From Nemertoderma westbladi (Eukaryota > Xenacoelomorpha > Nemertodermatida > Nemertodermatidae), in the NCBI GenBank assembly GCA_032718475.1, contig JAUCBJ010000630.1:1-64000 (forward strand): a stretch of DNA of 64,000 nt. The letters run 5' to 3'. The position numbers and the translations under genes were made by a program. The notes beneath the pieces were generated by a model. That model did not search any database. It saw only the letters and a list, made by a program, of their open reading frames with translations, and was not told the origin of the DNA. Below, piece after piece: positions 31,857-44,051 of the stretch. Position 1 is the first letter of the stretch; each line of letters opens with the position of its first letter.

Positions 31857-32362
31857 ATGTCGGGATTGTGTGCCAAAGACATTCAGACTGTGCACAGAGA
31901 CAAAATTGAAAGTAAATCTTCACCAAATTATGGTACACTGATTCCCGTATACTACAACAAGTTGGCCTATCTGACTCCCGATGGACAAATACATGGCGAG
32001 GCGCAATGCGAGACGAACACTATTTATTACCCGGAGAAGAAAACAATAAACTTGAATTTAAATTTGGATTACAATTTTAAAAGGAACCGGGTTTATTCTG
32101 GTAATTCGGACAGATATACGGGTACTGGTACAGACCGTCCCAGAACAGTAGGATTCGAGTCGGCTGTAGATCCTGCGTTTTCCACTACTACAAACCGATC
32201 GAGGCCCAACACTAGAGATTACACGAGAAGTGGGTTAAATTATTCCGATGTTACAGACCTTTTGTCTCTCCGGGGTAGTCAGTTTAGCCCCTACGATTCC
32301 ATAGGCCCAAGAGATGCGACGTTGAGTGTTATTGAAGAGTCGAGGGAACGACGAAAGAGAAG
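31857..32362 (+). CDS. Coding exon of a host gene, possibly CNBD2 exon 1
   Basis: An open frame that looks protein-coding throughout: MSGLCAKDIQTVHRDKIESK, then NKLAYLTPDGQIHGEAQCET, a Ser/Thr/Arg-rich linker, and SQFSPYDSIGPRDATLSVIE. An upstream in-frame ATG at 31824 exists, but the 31857 ATG begins the conserved-looking part. The frame ends at a consensus donor, AGAAG|GTAAGT, after a basic cluster (SRERRKR), leaving two bases of a split codon. The next exon must therefore enter with one base. The exon at 55611 does exactly that and would add another basic stretch, so this could be the first exon of the CNBD2-like gene. Otherwise it is exon 1 of an unrecognised gene. Confidence 0.6.
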
Positions 32363-32964
32363 GTAAGTTACCACACAGTCCCATACTGCTGTACAGTACT
32401 GTATACAGTAGGCCTATTATTCTGATGGTGGACTTCAGTGGTAATGTAAAGAAAGACATTTTTGTTAGCAAAAATTATATAAATACTACTAGACTGTATG
32501 TATTTAGTATTTACAATATCTACTGCATAATATATTATACCCTAAAATATTTCCAAAAGTTGTATTAATTATCAATCAATATATATGCCTACAGTATATA
32601 TTAACAAATAACGATAATTAATTACGCACCTTTAACAATATTATTATACAGAGATATAATTGAAGAAAGTGCGCTACGTATTAGTTCTTTAACACGTTCC
32701 TTAAGTTCCTTAAGTTACATAATTCCTATAAAGCTATAAAAAGTAATAAAAATTCGGAAAAGTGAAAGTTATAAAAATTCTTAAAAGTAAAGGTCCTATT
32801 ATGATGTTTTCTAGAATATATCCAAACACAAATACACCATGACACGTAATATAGTGTAATACACGTAATATAGTGTAACGTAATATAGTGTAATGTCATA
32901 GTGTCAGGTTCGATTTATTTACGGCAGTAGTACTGTAGTACCAGTACTCTTATATTGAGGTCCT
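32363..32964. other. AT-rich intronic or intergenic stretch
   Basis: Contains a short triplication of CGTAATATAGTGTAA at about 32846-32895. Nothing else is recognised. Confidence 0.4.
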
Positions 32965-33345
32965 TCTGTCCTTGTTGGGCTCTAACTGCAGAGGATACCA
33001 AATCTCTGGATGGCACTTTCACAAGAATGCTACGCCGGGTTCACTTTTATACAACATTGGAGGACTGGAGGTGTTCCTTAGTCCCCCTAGCTTGACAATT
33101 GAAAGGAACCGCATGCGCTTTGGAGGACATTGCTTTCGCCGTGAGGACCAGCCAGTGCATAATCTTGTATACTTTGGCGACCTCATGGTGTGAATAAGCA
33201 TGGTGATGGTAGACAGCCCATGACTTTCTTGAGACGCATCTTAAAGGACACTGGCCTTGAAGATGCGGATGATCTAGCAAATGTCATGGGTGAAAGGGAG
33301 TTGTGGCGGCGCAATTTTATCAACAAGCCGGCACAGCATTCTTAA
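32965..33345 (+). pseudogene. LINE ORF2 C-terminal fragment
   Basis: In broken frames it reads the end of a non-LTR polyprotein: LDGTFTRMLRRV, LTIERNRMRFGGHCFRREDQ, PVHNLV, MTFLRRILKDTGLEDADDLA and ERELWRRNFI before a stop. The RMRFAGHC-R-x-D-x-P block is typical of the C-terminus of many LINE ORF2 proteins. A (TA)n tail follows at 33350-33365, consistent with a LINE 3' end. Another copy lies antisense at 57278-57400. Confidence 0.8.
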
Positions 33346-33904
33346 TATGTAATATATATATATAATGTAGCGACAATGCAGCATACCGATTGTAGTAGTC
33401 GTAGTAGTAGTTAGTAGTCATTTTATGATGACACGGACCCCCTACCCACCCCCCCCCCCCCCCCCCCAATTTTTCTACAAATCTTTAACATATTGCTTGA
33501 AATTTTAATAAACACAACTAAAGTTCATTTTTTTAGTTTCTTCTCTTCATTTCCGTCTTTTTTAGTATATATCATTTCATTTATGATATATGCCGTGATT
33601 ACTGGTCCTAATAGTACTAAATACTGGTACTGGCCTACCTGCCTACCAGTAGGAGCTGTACTGCTGTTGCTGTACTGTATGCACTGACTGACTTTCCTAT
33701 TGACTGATTGATAGAATGATTGAAACTGACGACGTCGTTCTTATAGAGGGTGGCGTCCTCTGCTTCGCCTACCAACGATCAACGAACACTGCGTGGGGCG
33801 CCTTTTGACGACATAACTGACTGCATGATGCTTTGGCCGGGGTTCTCTACTACTGTACTAGTGATTTAGAGAAATCGCGTACAACGTTATTACTGTATTA
33901 GAGC
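33346..33904. other. Non-coding stretch with a poly(C) tract
   Basis: A long poly(C) run lies at about 33450-33467. No coding sequence is recognised. Confidence 0.4.
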
Positions 33905-34230
33905 TTCTGCTTCTTAATTCTGGTTCTGGTGATGGAAACAGACGGGAATTGACTAAGAAGTTTGGGACGAAGCACATGGGGGAAATGAAAAGAAAGCGTC
34001 TTATTGGCGAAATTCTGAATATGTTTGAAACAAAAGAGTTCTCTGACAACGTGTATTCGAAGCACAAGTTTGTTGTGGAAAATTTTTCTAAACTTCCGCC
34101 TTCTCCTCAGCCCAAATGGTTCTTTCGCAACTAGTCAGCGATGTGAGCACCCTCAAAGAAAAAATGGCTTCACTGGAATCGAAGACTAGGATTGGTAATC
34201 CGGTAAGTTCGAACTCCAGTATGCAGTAGG
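33905..34230 (+). pseudogene. LINE ORF1, N-terminal part
   Basis: Reads a basic segment (KKFGTKHMGEMKRKRLIGEI, ETKEFSDNVYSKHKF) then, after a one-base shift near 34115, a short heptad-like helix (LSQLVSDVSTLKEKMASLES). Coiled coils are common in LINE ORF1 proteins. The frame is lost near 34235, where the LTR-like insertion region begins. Confidence 0.55.
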
Positions 34231-34382
34231 CCTACTGACCCTGTAGAATCCGCGATTCAGGGTACTGGGTACGGGTAGTGAATCTAGGCCTATCTCCAGG
34301 GCGGACCAGACCACAGACAGCAACTCCGATGAGAGACTATAATAACCCACTAGAAAATGATGACGGTAGGGTTTTTAGAGTA

Positions 34383-35473
34383 TGTTCGCGCTTTCAGACC
34401 TTTGGCAGTTTAACCCACCAAATTAAGATGTCTTCTAGATATTAAATCTGTTTTTAGTCTATGACAAGTATTTGATTCACTACACTAGTCGAAACCAATC
34501 TGTGCGCGATCATTCACCCGCTGGATATTCCCGGGAGATTGGGTTCGACGGTTTAATTTTATTGCTATGTAAGCCTAATGTATTATTCGACTGACAGTAC
34601 TATATAATCTCTGACAATGTTATTCACCTTCGGTAATATTAACAGTTCCTTTAGGACGTGGCGCTTTATCTATATAAACAGAGTTATGACTTAAACTACT
34701 CACAACGATATGGCTTAATTATAATTCACATATATGGCGCATTCTTTAGGAATTGCTTCTTTAACAGACTCACTCATACACAATGCTGCACAATACTGCA
34801 CACTAATCTGCCAATCTTCACTGATTTTAGTCACATATAAAAGGAACACAGACTGACTCATGTAGGGTCTATCAAATAACATTAGAATCACTTCAAACCA
34901 CTTTAACATAAGTCACAATCGTTTATCTGTAACCCTTCTCTCTTACCTTCGGTATATCAAGAATATTGGGTTTCGGGGTTATTTATCGTTATTCCAAATA
35001 TAATTATTCATCAACCATATTATGAAGAACTGACGGTAAATATCAGTATAAAATGAATGTAAACACTGATTGTTATGAGTTTGCAATGTTTCAGCAGTCA
35101 GCATGTATGATCAGTCAGCAGTCCGCAGTAGTCGTTAGGTAGTTAAAGGATATATGCCCTTTATAATTAAACCTACTAGTGTAAGACTAAAAAACAGTAA
35201 AGCACAAAATACTTCCAAGCCGTTCTTTCTTTAGCTCAGGACTGAATGTAAACACTGCACATAGGCATTGCGTCATTTCTCGGAAATTTTCTGTACAAGG
35301 AGCCACAAAAACGCTCTAATTGGCTGACTGAACTGAGAGACGCCGTAGAACAAAGGAAATCAACAGGTATGAATGTCAGCTGTTAACCGTAGTCATAGTA
35401 ACTACTGTTCAAGAGTAGCTATCACCCCTTTGCGTCACGAATTGCCATAGAATCATAAAATATGCCTTTCACA
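34383..35473 (-). repeat. LTR-like repeat, copy 2, inverted (possible solo LTR)
   Basis: On the minus strand it begins TGTGAAAGGC and ends GCGCGAACA. It aligns with copy 1 at 2751-3918: shared phrases include CCAATYAGAGCG, GACGCAATGC, CCTAAAGAATGCGC, AAGTCATAACTCTGTTTA, CGCCACGTCCTAAAGGAACT and GTTAAACTGCYAAAGGTCT. It lies between the two halves of a LINE ORF1, so it is probably a solo LTR that inserted into the LINE. No clear target duplication remains. Confidence 0.7.
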
Positions 35474-35489
35474 GTACACATACGGAGGA

Positions 35490-36393
35490 AATAGGTCTTA
35501 GATCCTCTAAAAACACCGATACAGCAATAATACGGTCTCTTACACTTATTAAATCAACTACAGAGTATTTTAATGTAAAAGATAATAAAAATAACGGGGC
35601 AATTCAGCAAGGCTTTTACAGAGTAGGACCATCTGATGCTGGCGGCCAGAGTCTTGACCAGCGGCAATATGGAAACCTGTCACAGCCATGTCCGCCGACT
35701 ACTACCCGTAACAGCGTCTCCTACTTAGATCCCAATGTTCCGGGGTCTAGCCAGACTCAGTTTTACAACCCTGTTGCCTTGCAGGCTGCTTTCATTATCC
35801 AAACCCGCCAAATCCGGCTTTGCCGCTTTCCTATTCGGCTACGCTTCAAAGTCAAAGACCTCATTCTTCAGGGGTACCGGTATCGAGTTACAGAAGTTTA
35901 CAAAATAATTCGGCTGCTTCCACAGGTGCGGCCGCTGCGATGACCTCTGACGATGGTATGACCCTTGTGGGTCGACGACGACGTCCGATAAACCCCGTTC
36001 CCAGCTCGGTGACAGGAACACGGACCGGACAACTTCGGCAACGCAAGCGACCACCTCCTGTATTCGGCAAGAATAATTCTGCAACCTTGAAGGGAGTAAC
36101 TCGTTCTATTAAACTCTATGTCTCGAGAATCACACCTGGGCCTGAGGAGAGCCAAGTGGTGAGCTTTATTAAAGACAACTTCGATGTTACAGTAACCTTG
36201 CTCTAAGGTTCAGACAAACATTGATGCGTTCGATTCTTTCCAGATATCTTGCTCTAATGACGCTGCAATGACGCTTAAGTCAACTGAGTCGGCGAGTAAA
36301 TGGCCTGAGGGTGCTTTAATCAGAGACTGGTTCGAGCCGCGTGTTCGCAAGGAAGGTCGCAGTGCAGCAAGTGCTGCCCGCTGTTACTAGGAT
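35490..36393 (+). pseudogene. LINE ORF1, C-terminal part
   Basis: One frame reads a Gln/Ser/Pro-rich stretch to about 35800. A second (35820-36206) continues with SVTGTRTGQLRQRKRPPPVF and then IKLYVSRITPGPEESQVVSF. A third resumes near 36207 with DAFDSFQISCSND, WPEGALIRDWFEPR and a stop at about 36390. The last two parts have the shape of the ORF1 C-terminal fold of CR1-like elements (a KLFVSRLxPxT block, then WPxGxxVRRW). Two frameshifts are required. Confidence 0.7.
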
Positions 36394-37021
36394 CCATAGT
36401 GGGGGTTGGGGGGTGCTTTTTTGCCGAGTCAGCTCTCGGGGCAAATACCACACCCTGGTTTGCCATTCCACAGGGTGGGTGTCGCAATGGAGTCAGATAT
36501 GAGGCCCATCACCCATATCTACTCTGGCGTACATGACCCACCATTGGCTGTTGCAGCTCATCTGCTGGGTCATGCCCTGTACCCTTGCTGCCAGGTGCAG
36601 GTCGCAGTGAAGTGCCCTCAGAGTGGACATGAGAACACTCTACTCCTAACCAGCCATTGGTAGATCACCATCTGCCTGGTCAGGCCATATACCCCTGCAG
36701 CCAAGTATATGGGTCCTTAATCCAGGACCAAGGGCGTCCTTATCCCAGAACGAAGGGGGTCCTAGTTACAGGACCAGATTTGCCCTAGTAAGTGGGTCTA
36801 TGCAGCGACAGGTGGCACCTCCTTTATGCTGCATGGAGGTGGCAAGTTTTCTTGATCAATGACCTAGAATACGGTCTCCCAGGCTCAAGTTTAAGATCAA
36901 TGTCAGCATTACAGTGTCTATTTACATTCCTTTTTTTTATATAAATAATAGTGCTCTTATTTCCGTAACTTATTTGATCCATATTTTTATTCATTTCTTT
37001 TAAATATTTTTTTACAATCAA
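36394..37021. other. LINE spacer between ORF1 and ORF2
   Basis: Non-coding and relatively GC-rich, with repeated short phrases (GGGTCCT, AGGACCA, CCCTGTACCC). The final 120 bp are AT-rich and lead to the ORF2 ATG at 37022. Confidence 0.45.
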
Positions 37022-38125
37022 AATGGCGAATAAACTTAAAATTGCTTCATATAATTGTAACTCTGTACGGTGCGCAGATCTGATCTTACATAGGAAACTA
37101 TGCTTTCTAAACAGGATTTGTCGTTTTTAAATACCCTGCATCCTGATTTTTTAGCGAGGGGCTCCAGCCCAGTCGACTATTCAGATGGCTTATTAATCGG
37201 GCGTCCTCACGGTGGCCTGGCCTTTCTGTATAGGAAATCGATCGCTCACCGTATTGATATTATAGATTACGATAACGCAAGAGTCTTAGGTGCTAAATAG
37301 CGGACAAAGTCTTTTGCTATTAAATATTTACTTGCCTTTTGAGTGCCCAGAAAATATTGATTTATTTTCCGAATGTTTAGGTACGATTAAATCTATTGTA
37401 CATACTGATGTTTTCAATCATGTAATAATAATGGGTGACTTTAACTCTAATCCTAAAAAAGTATTTTTTAACGAAGTTAAAGAATCGTGTAATTTAATTA
37501 TTACTGATGTTGAGACTTTACCTGATAATACTTTCACTTATATTAGCGACGCTCATTTAACAACGTCTCGGTTAGACCATATTATTTGTGCAAAAGTTAC
37601 TCATGATGTTATTGATAATATTTCAGTAAATTATGATCTGACGTTTAGGGATCATTTACCGGTAAATATTACTTTAAATCTTCCAGTTGATTTATCCAGT
37701 GCTTGCGAGGGGACACTGGATCCCACCAATTGTGCTCCTAATGTAAGCGCTGATAAATTAACTTGGGACCATGAAAATAGCAATATTGCGGGATATGCTG
37801 ATCATGTGAATTGTATTCGAAGTGAAAATTGTTTTTCTAATAGTCTACGGGATTGTAGAGATCCGAACTGTACACAGCATATTACCGAAATTAATATAAT
37901 AATGTAACTAACATTTTATTATCTAGCAGTAAACACTTTATTAAAACCTCCAACAACTACGGTAAATGTACAAATAATTATAAACATATTCCAGGATGGA
38001 ATGAACACGTTCACGAGAAACATCAGGCCGCCAGAAACTGTTTTAAATTATGGCGCAATATTGGGTCCCCTAAGCAGGGGAATATCTATTATGAATACTT
38101 GCGTACTAAAGTTGTAATAAATGCG
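37022..38125 (+). pseudogene. LINE ORF2, endonuclease domain
   Basis: It starts ATG with LKIASYNCNSVR, the N-terminal motif of apurinic-type endonucleases. After two frame changes (near 37095 and 37290) it reads GGLAFLYRK, then NIYLPFE, the catalytic IIMGDFNSNP, SRLDHIICA and FRDHLPV, which hold the conserved D, N, D and H of the family. The linker toward the RT (LPGWNEHV-type HIPGWNEHVHEKHQAARNCF) follows to about 38125, where foreign DNA begins. Confidence 0.88.
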
Positions 38126-38127
38126 TA

Positions 38128-40650
38128 CTAAATGTTTTTAATATAATTAAATTAATTTTCAAACAAGTATAACGATACTGAATTAATTTTATTGAATTCT
38201 ACTGAGCCATTACAAGGCATTTTAAATCGTCTGTAAAATATTGGGAAAAGTTCCATAGTCCATTGAGTTCTTCCACACCATTACTTGCAAATTCTTTTCA
38301 CGTTCTCTGAGAAGGAGTCAGTGGTTGGTGGTATTGTTTGCAGCTTTGCACAGCTGGTAATTGTTTTTCTGTGCACACCTTTTGTCGTGACTGGATCATG
38401 TTGTCTGAGTCATATCCATAGCAGTCACGCCAGTCAGTTATAAAGTTAGTACATTCAATTAAGACTGTAGATTGCGGTGCTTCCATATCTCCCAAACAAG
38501 TAAGAGTGAGTCCTTTATCCAAAGCCTTGATGACTTTCGCTTTGCCAATCCCAAACATACTCGCAACCGTTTCACACCCAGATAATGCATGGCCTCCCAA
38601 AAGATTTCCTATGATACCACGATGCATTTTTACTGTACCGCCCACGTCTAATACTGCGGTACGGTTTTTTAATGGGGATTTTATGAAAATTGAATTGGTT
38701 ATACCTGTACTTTCACTCAGATAAAAATGTAATAATAGAACAAATATAGAATATTTATCTGCGAAAATGCGCATAGCGCGCATGTTCTGTGGAAACTTTT
38801 TCCCAGATAACATCTTCGAAACACCGCCAAAATACACACGATACACTTCAGAGAGGCCGGTTTTAACCATTAAACTTCCTATGGATCCAATGAAACTCAT
38901 TAATGTATGCATCCCCCCTAATGTAAGTCCACCGTACTGAACAGGAAAATACCAAATTACATAGTGACATCTTTGAGGAACTCATGGGCAATACATTTAG
39001 CTCGATGTACAGTAGACCAATAGCAGACCCCGCCGAAACTTTTAATGGCAAGGCATTAAACCGGGTTTGAAATACCAGTATAACTCTTGATATCTATGTC
39101 ATAATCTAGTTCTTTTGACATTTCCTTTTTGGTCAATCTCAGTATAGAATGACCGCTTCATCCACATGTGATTAAGGTAGGTCCAATATTCCTGTTTGGT
39201 TGGGTTATTAGCATAGCTAGTGAATGCGTGGATTTCTTACATTTCATGGAACTTAAATTCGTTTATACAGTAGTTTGCTTGTCATTACCTAGGTAGACTC
39301 CGAGGGCAACCTGTAAGGGAGTCGGATGACTCTAGTCCCGACCCGCTAACTAGTACCGGCCCGCTAATCACATTTTATCTATTGACTTTTAAATATGATC
39401 AAGTTTTGAGATTTTACTGGCTATTTTTTTTACCAGATACAATAGTTACTGTTTTTTCCAGGTGGCACCCATTATATCTTATGAATGTTCGAACTAGTCA
39501 TTTTATAATTTTTTACAGTAATTGCTAGGTTTCCTAATTCGATTAGCTGTCATCAACTGTTATATTTCTAGAGAACTACGCAACCATACAGTACCATTTT
39601 AATTATTAAAAAAACATTTAAAAAAACATTAAAAAAACATACCGATGACAATTAAATGAACAATTCGACTCACGTATAAGAAACTACAACTATGTCAATT
39701 TTCTAGAACAAGCTAATGACATTTTCATGTCAATGAAAAAAAATTCCATATAAGAAACTACGAGTATATCAATTTTCTATAGAACAAGTCCCATTTAAAT
39801 GCAGAGACCTGGAAACTCACTAGCTATTCCATGCAGAAAACACTAAATGTGATGCCTAACTCATTGATAAATCATAGGCCTAACTAATAATAATAACTAA
39901 TGATCATCAATAGTTATGGATTCCAAACCCAATTCTCCATATCGAAATGGTCACCCAAGAAAAAGTACTGTAGTACCCAACACAAAATTTGGAATATTAT
40001 AAATATTATTACATATATCGTACGTTGGAACGCAGGAACATACTATACTGTACAGTAGAATCCATTCTAATCTACTTTGCTAAGGTACTTATGCACTTTA
40101 TCTGTACTATCCCTTACGGTATCGATTTATGAATACGGGTACAATAAAATAAGATGCACAATACAGTAGAAAGGAGCTAAACTGGAAATAACAAATAATA
40201 TAGTTACCGTAGAAACATCACCTAAATGTTATAATCGCTGAAATTTGTTGTCTTTAATAATTATGTTAACACTCAAACATGTCAGGTTAGGAAATAAATA
40301 TCAGCACAATTTAGATTATTAACCTTGTCTAAAGTTACAGAAAGGCCACGCTAATAAAATAAACATAATTTAACTAACTTTGGTGCATATTTTGTAACTA
40401 ATTGTATAATTAAAGGCGTTTGAAATCGCAACACTAAACTTGAATGCCGTCTCCATAGCAACAGGATCTAAAAATCAGACAAAAAATATTGTCATTATTT
40501 CGTAAATGAACTATATTGACTTTGTAGAAGATTTCAATCCATTATGACATGCTGTTCGCAGTTGCTATGCTTTAAATGAAAATTACGTGGTCCTTAGCAA
40601 CTAGGTCGTTATTTCAAAATGCCCAAAGTCAAAAATGTTATAATCGCCAT
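38128..40650. mobile_element. 2.5-kb insertion in LINE ORF2
   Basis: The LINE reading is lost at about 38125 and resumes at about 40655. The interior holds a 204-residue minus-strand ORF and about 1.6 kb of AT-rich non-coding DNA. I could not find convincing terminal inverted repeats or target duplications; ATGTTATAATCGC occurs near 40232 and 40642 and may mark one end. Class unknown. Confidence 0.5.
38298..38945 (-). CDS. Uncharacterised repeat-family protein fragment
   Basis: A 204-residue frame. The N-terminal part (GGMHTLMSFIGSIGSLMVKT, GLSEVYRVYFGGVSKMLSGK) and the later block GGHALSGCETVASMFGIGK followed by AKVIKAL match a conserved pattern that I recall from large uncharacterised proteins that are repetitive in invertebrate and fish genomes (HAL-S/T-GCD/E-T...GIGK). 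The function is not known. The ORF has no catalytic motif I can name. It is open for its whole length although the host LINE is dead, which suggests the insertion is younger. Upstream minus-strand sequence to about 39050 has the same flavour but is broken. Confidence 0.5.
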   Translation of the reverse strand, partial: PVQYGGLTLGGMHTLMSFIGSIGSLMVKTGLSEVYRVYFGGVSKMLSGKKFPQNMRAMRIFADKYSIFVLLLHFYLSESTGITNSIFIKSPLKNRTAVLDVGGTVKMHRGIIGNLLGGHALSGCETVASMFGIGKAKVIKALDKGLTLTCLGDMEAPQSTVLIECTNFITDWRDCYGYDSDNMIQSRQKVCTEKQLPAVQSCKQYHQPLTPSQRT

Positions 40651-40654
40651 TTCC

Positions 40655-42190
40655 TCATTAAGTGGGACCTATAGAACTCAAAACATCAAAAAAATTTAAT
40701 CCGTCCAAAAATTTTCGGTATACCTTTGTGGCTGCCGGACTAAAACCTCCATTACCGAATAAAGTAGGTAGTGCAGTTGGGTCGAAATATATTGGTGAGA
40801 TGTGGAAATCGCATTTCCAGAACATTTTAAATTGTGTTAACGATGATTCTGAAATGCCTAATGTGCAGTTTAAATTAGGAAATATAAATAGTTCATTTAT
40901 CAAAGAGTATAAACCTGTGACCGACCAGTAATGAAGTATTTGATGTTCTACATAAGTTAGATACAGATAAAGCCATCGGTCCAGATGGATTATCTAGTGA
41001 ACATTTTATCTTTGGATGTGGTGTCAATTTTTATTTAACTCTATTTTTGTTCATGGTTATTTGCCGAAACTCATGATTGACTCATTTATTATACCTATAG
41101 TAAAGGACAGGACAGAAGATACCACTAGTAAAGACAATTATAGGGGCATTGCAATTGCAACATGTTTTAGTAAATTAATTGAACTCATAATACTTGGCCG
41201 ATGCTTAGACTGTCTAGATACAACTCATAACCAATTCGGCTTTAAACCGAAATCGGGAACCGAGTTATATGTCTTCACACTCAAAGAAATTATAAGCTAT
41301 TATCTTAGTAAAAACTCGAATTTATATATATATGTATGTTAGATGCATCAAAAGCTTTTGATCGGTTAAATCACCGGATTTTGTTACGCAAACTAATTGA
41401 TCGTGGTGTGCCATTATATAGTACGGATTATTAAATATTTTTATAGGAAACAAGCAATGCGAATTAATTGGGACAGTGTATTATTTCTTCTGAATTCAAA
41501 GTAACTAATGGAACAAAACAGGGCGGAATTTTATCTCCTATTTTCTACAATATTTATGTAAATGAAAGAAGTGTTATGCTTACTGATTCAGATGTTGGTT
41601 GCTTATTTGGTGATGTTAGGGTTAACCATGTATTATATGCTGATGATTTGTGTCTAATATCTAATTCTATTCATGGTCTCCAAAAATTAATTGATGTTGC
41701 CGTTCTTTTTGCTAAATTACATTCAAGTACTGATGATGATCTCGATATTAGGCGACAGACTCAACTTTTATTTGCTAGGGCAAATACTTTAATTCGAAAA
41801 TTCAGCTGTGCGTCACTTTCAGTTAAGGTTATTCTGTTTAGGGCCTTTTGTACTCAGATATATGGTAATGCATTATGGTGTAAAAATAATTTTTCAGTAA
41901 CTATACATAATAAATTAAGAGTAGCGTACAATAATTGCATTCGTTTACTATTTAAACTTCCTCGGCTTAACAGTGAGGGTGACCCTACAAGTATTTCATT
42001 TGAATGCGGTAAATTAAATTTACCAATGTTTGTACACATACGATATAGATCTGTATCTAGTTTGATCTCGAGGATTAGTAAGTCCGACAACATTATCTTA
42101 CGTGTTGTGTATAAAATGTGTAACTTTTGCGGATGCTCTAGAGTCATTTGATTACATTAATTTAAATACATTATTTCGTGCCGTACCGTA
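40655..42190 (+). pseudogene. LINE ORF2, reverse transcriptase domain
   Basis: After the insertion the polyprotein resumes: LPNKVGSAVGSKYIGEMW, KAIGPDGLSSEHF, LMIDSFIIPIVKD, NYRGIAIATCFSKLIE, THNQFGFKPKSGT, MLDASKAFDRLNHRILL, GTKQGGILSPIFYN and the catalytic YADDLCLIS (about 41635). The post-RT segment (LLFARANTLIRKF, RAFCTQIYGNALW, YNNCIRLLFKLPR) follows. At least four frameshifts (near 40925, 41045, 41340 and 41440) are needed. The frame is cut by the hAT element at 42199. Confidence 0.9.
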
Positions 42191-42198
42191 CTTTACAT

Positions 42199-44043
42199 TA
42201 GGGATGTCCCGGAATTCCGTTCCGGCCGGAATTCCTGCGGTTTTTGCCCGATTCCGGTTCCGGCCGGAATTGCCGGAATGGGGTCAATTCCGGCCGGAAT
42301 TTTACCGGAATTACCAGGTTCCTAACTAGTTTGATAGTTGTAATTAGTTTGTTAAATTATTATCAACATTTATATATTTTTTAAACATTATTACCAATTA
42401 GTTTAAAATACTTTTCAACACTTGTAAAAAAGTATAGAAATGAAGTTTTCTTCGACCGATAGAGCTAACATTTAAGGATGCAAGGCATAGATGCCCCATT
42501 GGTAGTCCCTTCAAGCTTCAAACCATTCGTGCTAAATCGAAAACTGCATTGGCCCACATGGTGGGATCGAACCCACGACCTCCAGATAGATTGGAAATCA
42601 ATGCAACACCAAGGTGGAATCTAACTAACCTATAACGAGGAAAAATTCACAGCCACCCTGTTTAGTTTATTAAAGTGAATGCAGTCTTGATGGATATATG
42701 TAACACATTTCAAAAGTATTCACCTGGTAATGAAACTAAAATGGTCCCACCATATGTTGCACCACCTACTCTAGTATTCATATACAATTCACAATAACCA
42801 TCGTAATTTACATTAACTAATGAAATGCATCAATAGACCCGTGCCCCACTGGTCAGAATGTCAAAATGAATGCCTCCTTGCTCCATTGGTAACACAAGTC
42901 TTAAGTCATTTGATAAAAAATATAAGATGCATCTCACATTTACTGCATATTATTATACCCAAAGTAACCAATCACAGGCCTCTTGCCGGATATAACACAT
43001 GAGTCATATGTCAAAAGATGGAACATGGGTCATAATCACAGTCGTAACTTACGATTTACCAGTGGAGACTCCCCCATTGAAACCAATGTGTTCCATAATT
43101 TATTCTGACTAAGACAACATAAGACTTAACAGTGGAGCACGGGCCCTAATTAGTGGTTTTTCCAATTTGCTTATTACAATCTGCTTATAAAATGACGTTT
43201 TTTAGATTGATCTTACAATATTTTACATTGATTTTATATTATTTTACTTCGAATTAATTATTAAATAATATGATATTATTATGATTGGTATTGTCATTGT
43301 CCAACGTATCATTTAGGATGACCCCTAAAGATTGACAGCTTATTTCCATGGGGATCCTTTATGTTACTTGGTTACAAATACAATATTACACAATTACAAT
43401 TACTACTCTAACTTAAAACTAATATAAAACGTTATTACAATACGTACAGGTCCTGCGAGTGGTCGTTAGTTCAGTCCTGCGTCGCAGGTGCTGCATAATA
43501 TATATAGTAGTTTAATTTCTATTTACGGCAAAGCCATTTCTTATCATAAATCTATTTATTCCCAGCAATAATTAAACTGTAACATGTACTATTTATTGGC
43601 CTCGTTTATTGTTTTGGTTCGAATAACATGTCACTGTAACATGTTCCTTTCCCTTAAAGACACCAGGATATTGCACCAAAGGATCTAATGACGCGAAACT
43701 AATGACGGTTTTTAGGTATGAGTGTAAATGCAAAAAACCTAACTTTTGGCCAAAGATATAGATTTTAGAAAAAAAGTATATTGAATTCCCTGTCGTTCAA
43801 TGCCGAAGTACCATCCCGTCCCCATAAAAGCCCAGGCCAATCTCCACTCCACCCAACTCAATTCCCACCAAGGTTCTGTCTGATTCCTCTCATTATCAAA
43901 CTTAGCTGTAGAAATTAAAAAAAAACATTTGTTTCACAAAAAATTATAAAGTTTCATGGGTCATTTAGTGTATTCCGGAATATTCCGGCATGTTGAATTC
44001 CGGTTCCGGCCGGAATCAAAATATCGATTCCGGGACATCCCTA
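42199..44043. mobile_element. Non-autonomous hAT element in LINE ORF2
   Basis: Terminal inverted repeats TAGGGATGTCCCGGAAT (left) and the reverse complement of the same 17 bases (right), followed inward by more inverted TTCCGGCCGGAAT copies. The 8-bp target duplication CTTTACAT is perfect: 42191-42198 and 44044-44051. It is 1,845 bp with no transposase frame. It carries an antisense SINE at 42478-42640. The insertion broke the post-RT segment of the LINE. Confidence 0.95.
42478..42640 (-). repeat. tRNA-derived SINE, antisense copy
   Basis: Read on the minus strand: an A-box-like CCTTGGTGTTGCATTG, a B box GTGGGTTCGATCCCACC, then GCAGTTTTCGATTTAGCACG and a tail phrase GGCATCTATGCCTTGCATCC. The same order and phrases occur in the sense copy at 61405-61690. 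Confidence 0.85.
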
Positions 44044-44051
44044 CTTTACAT

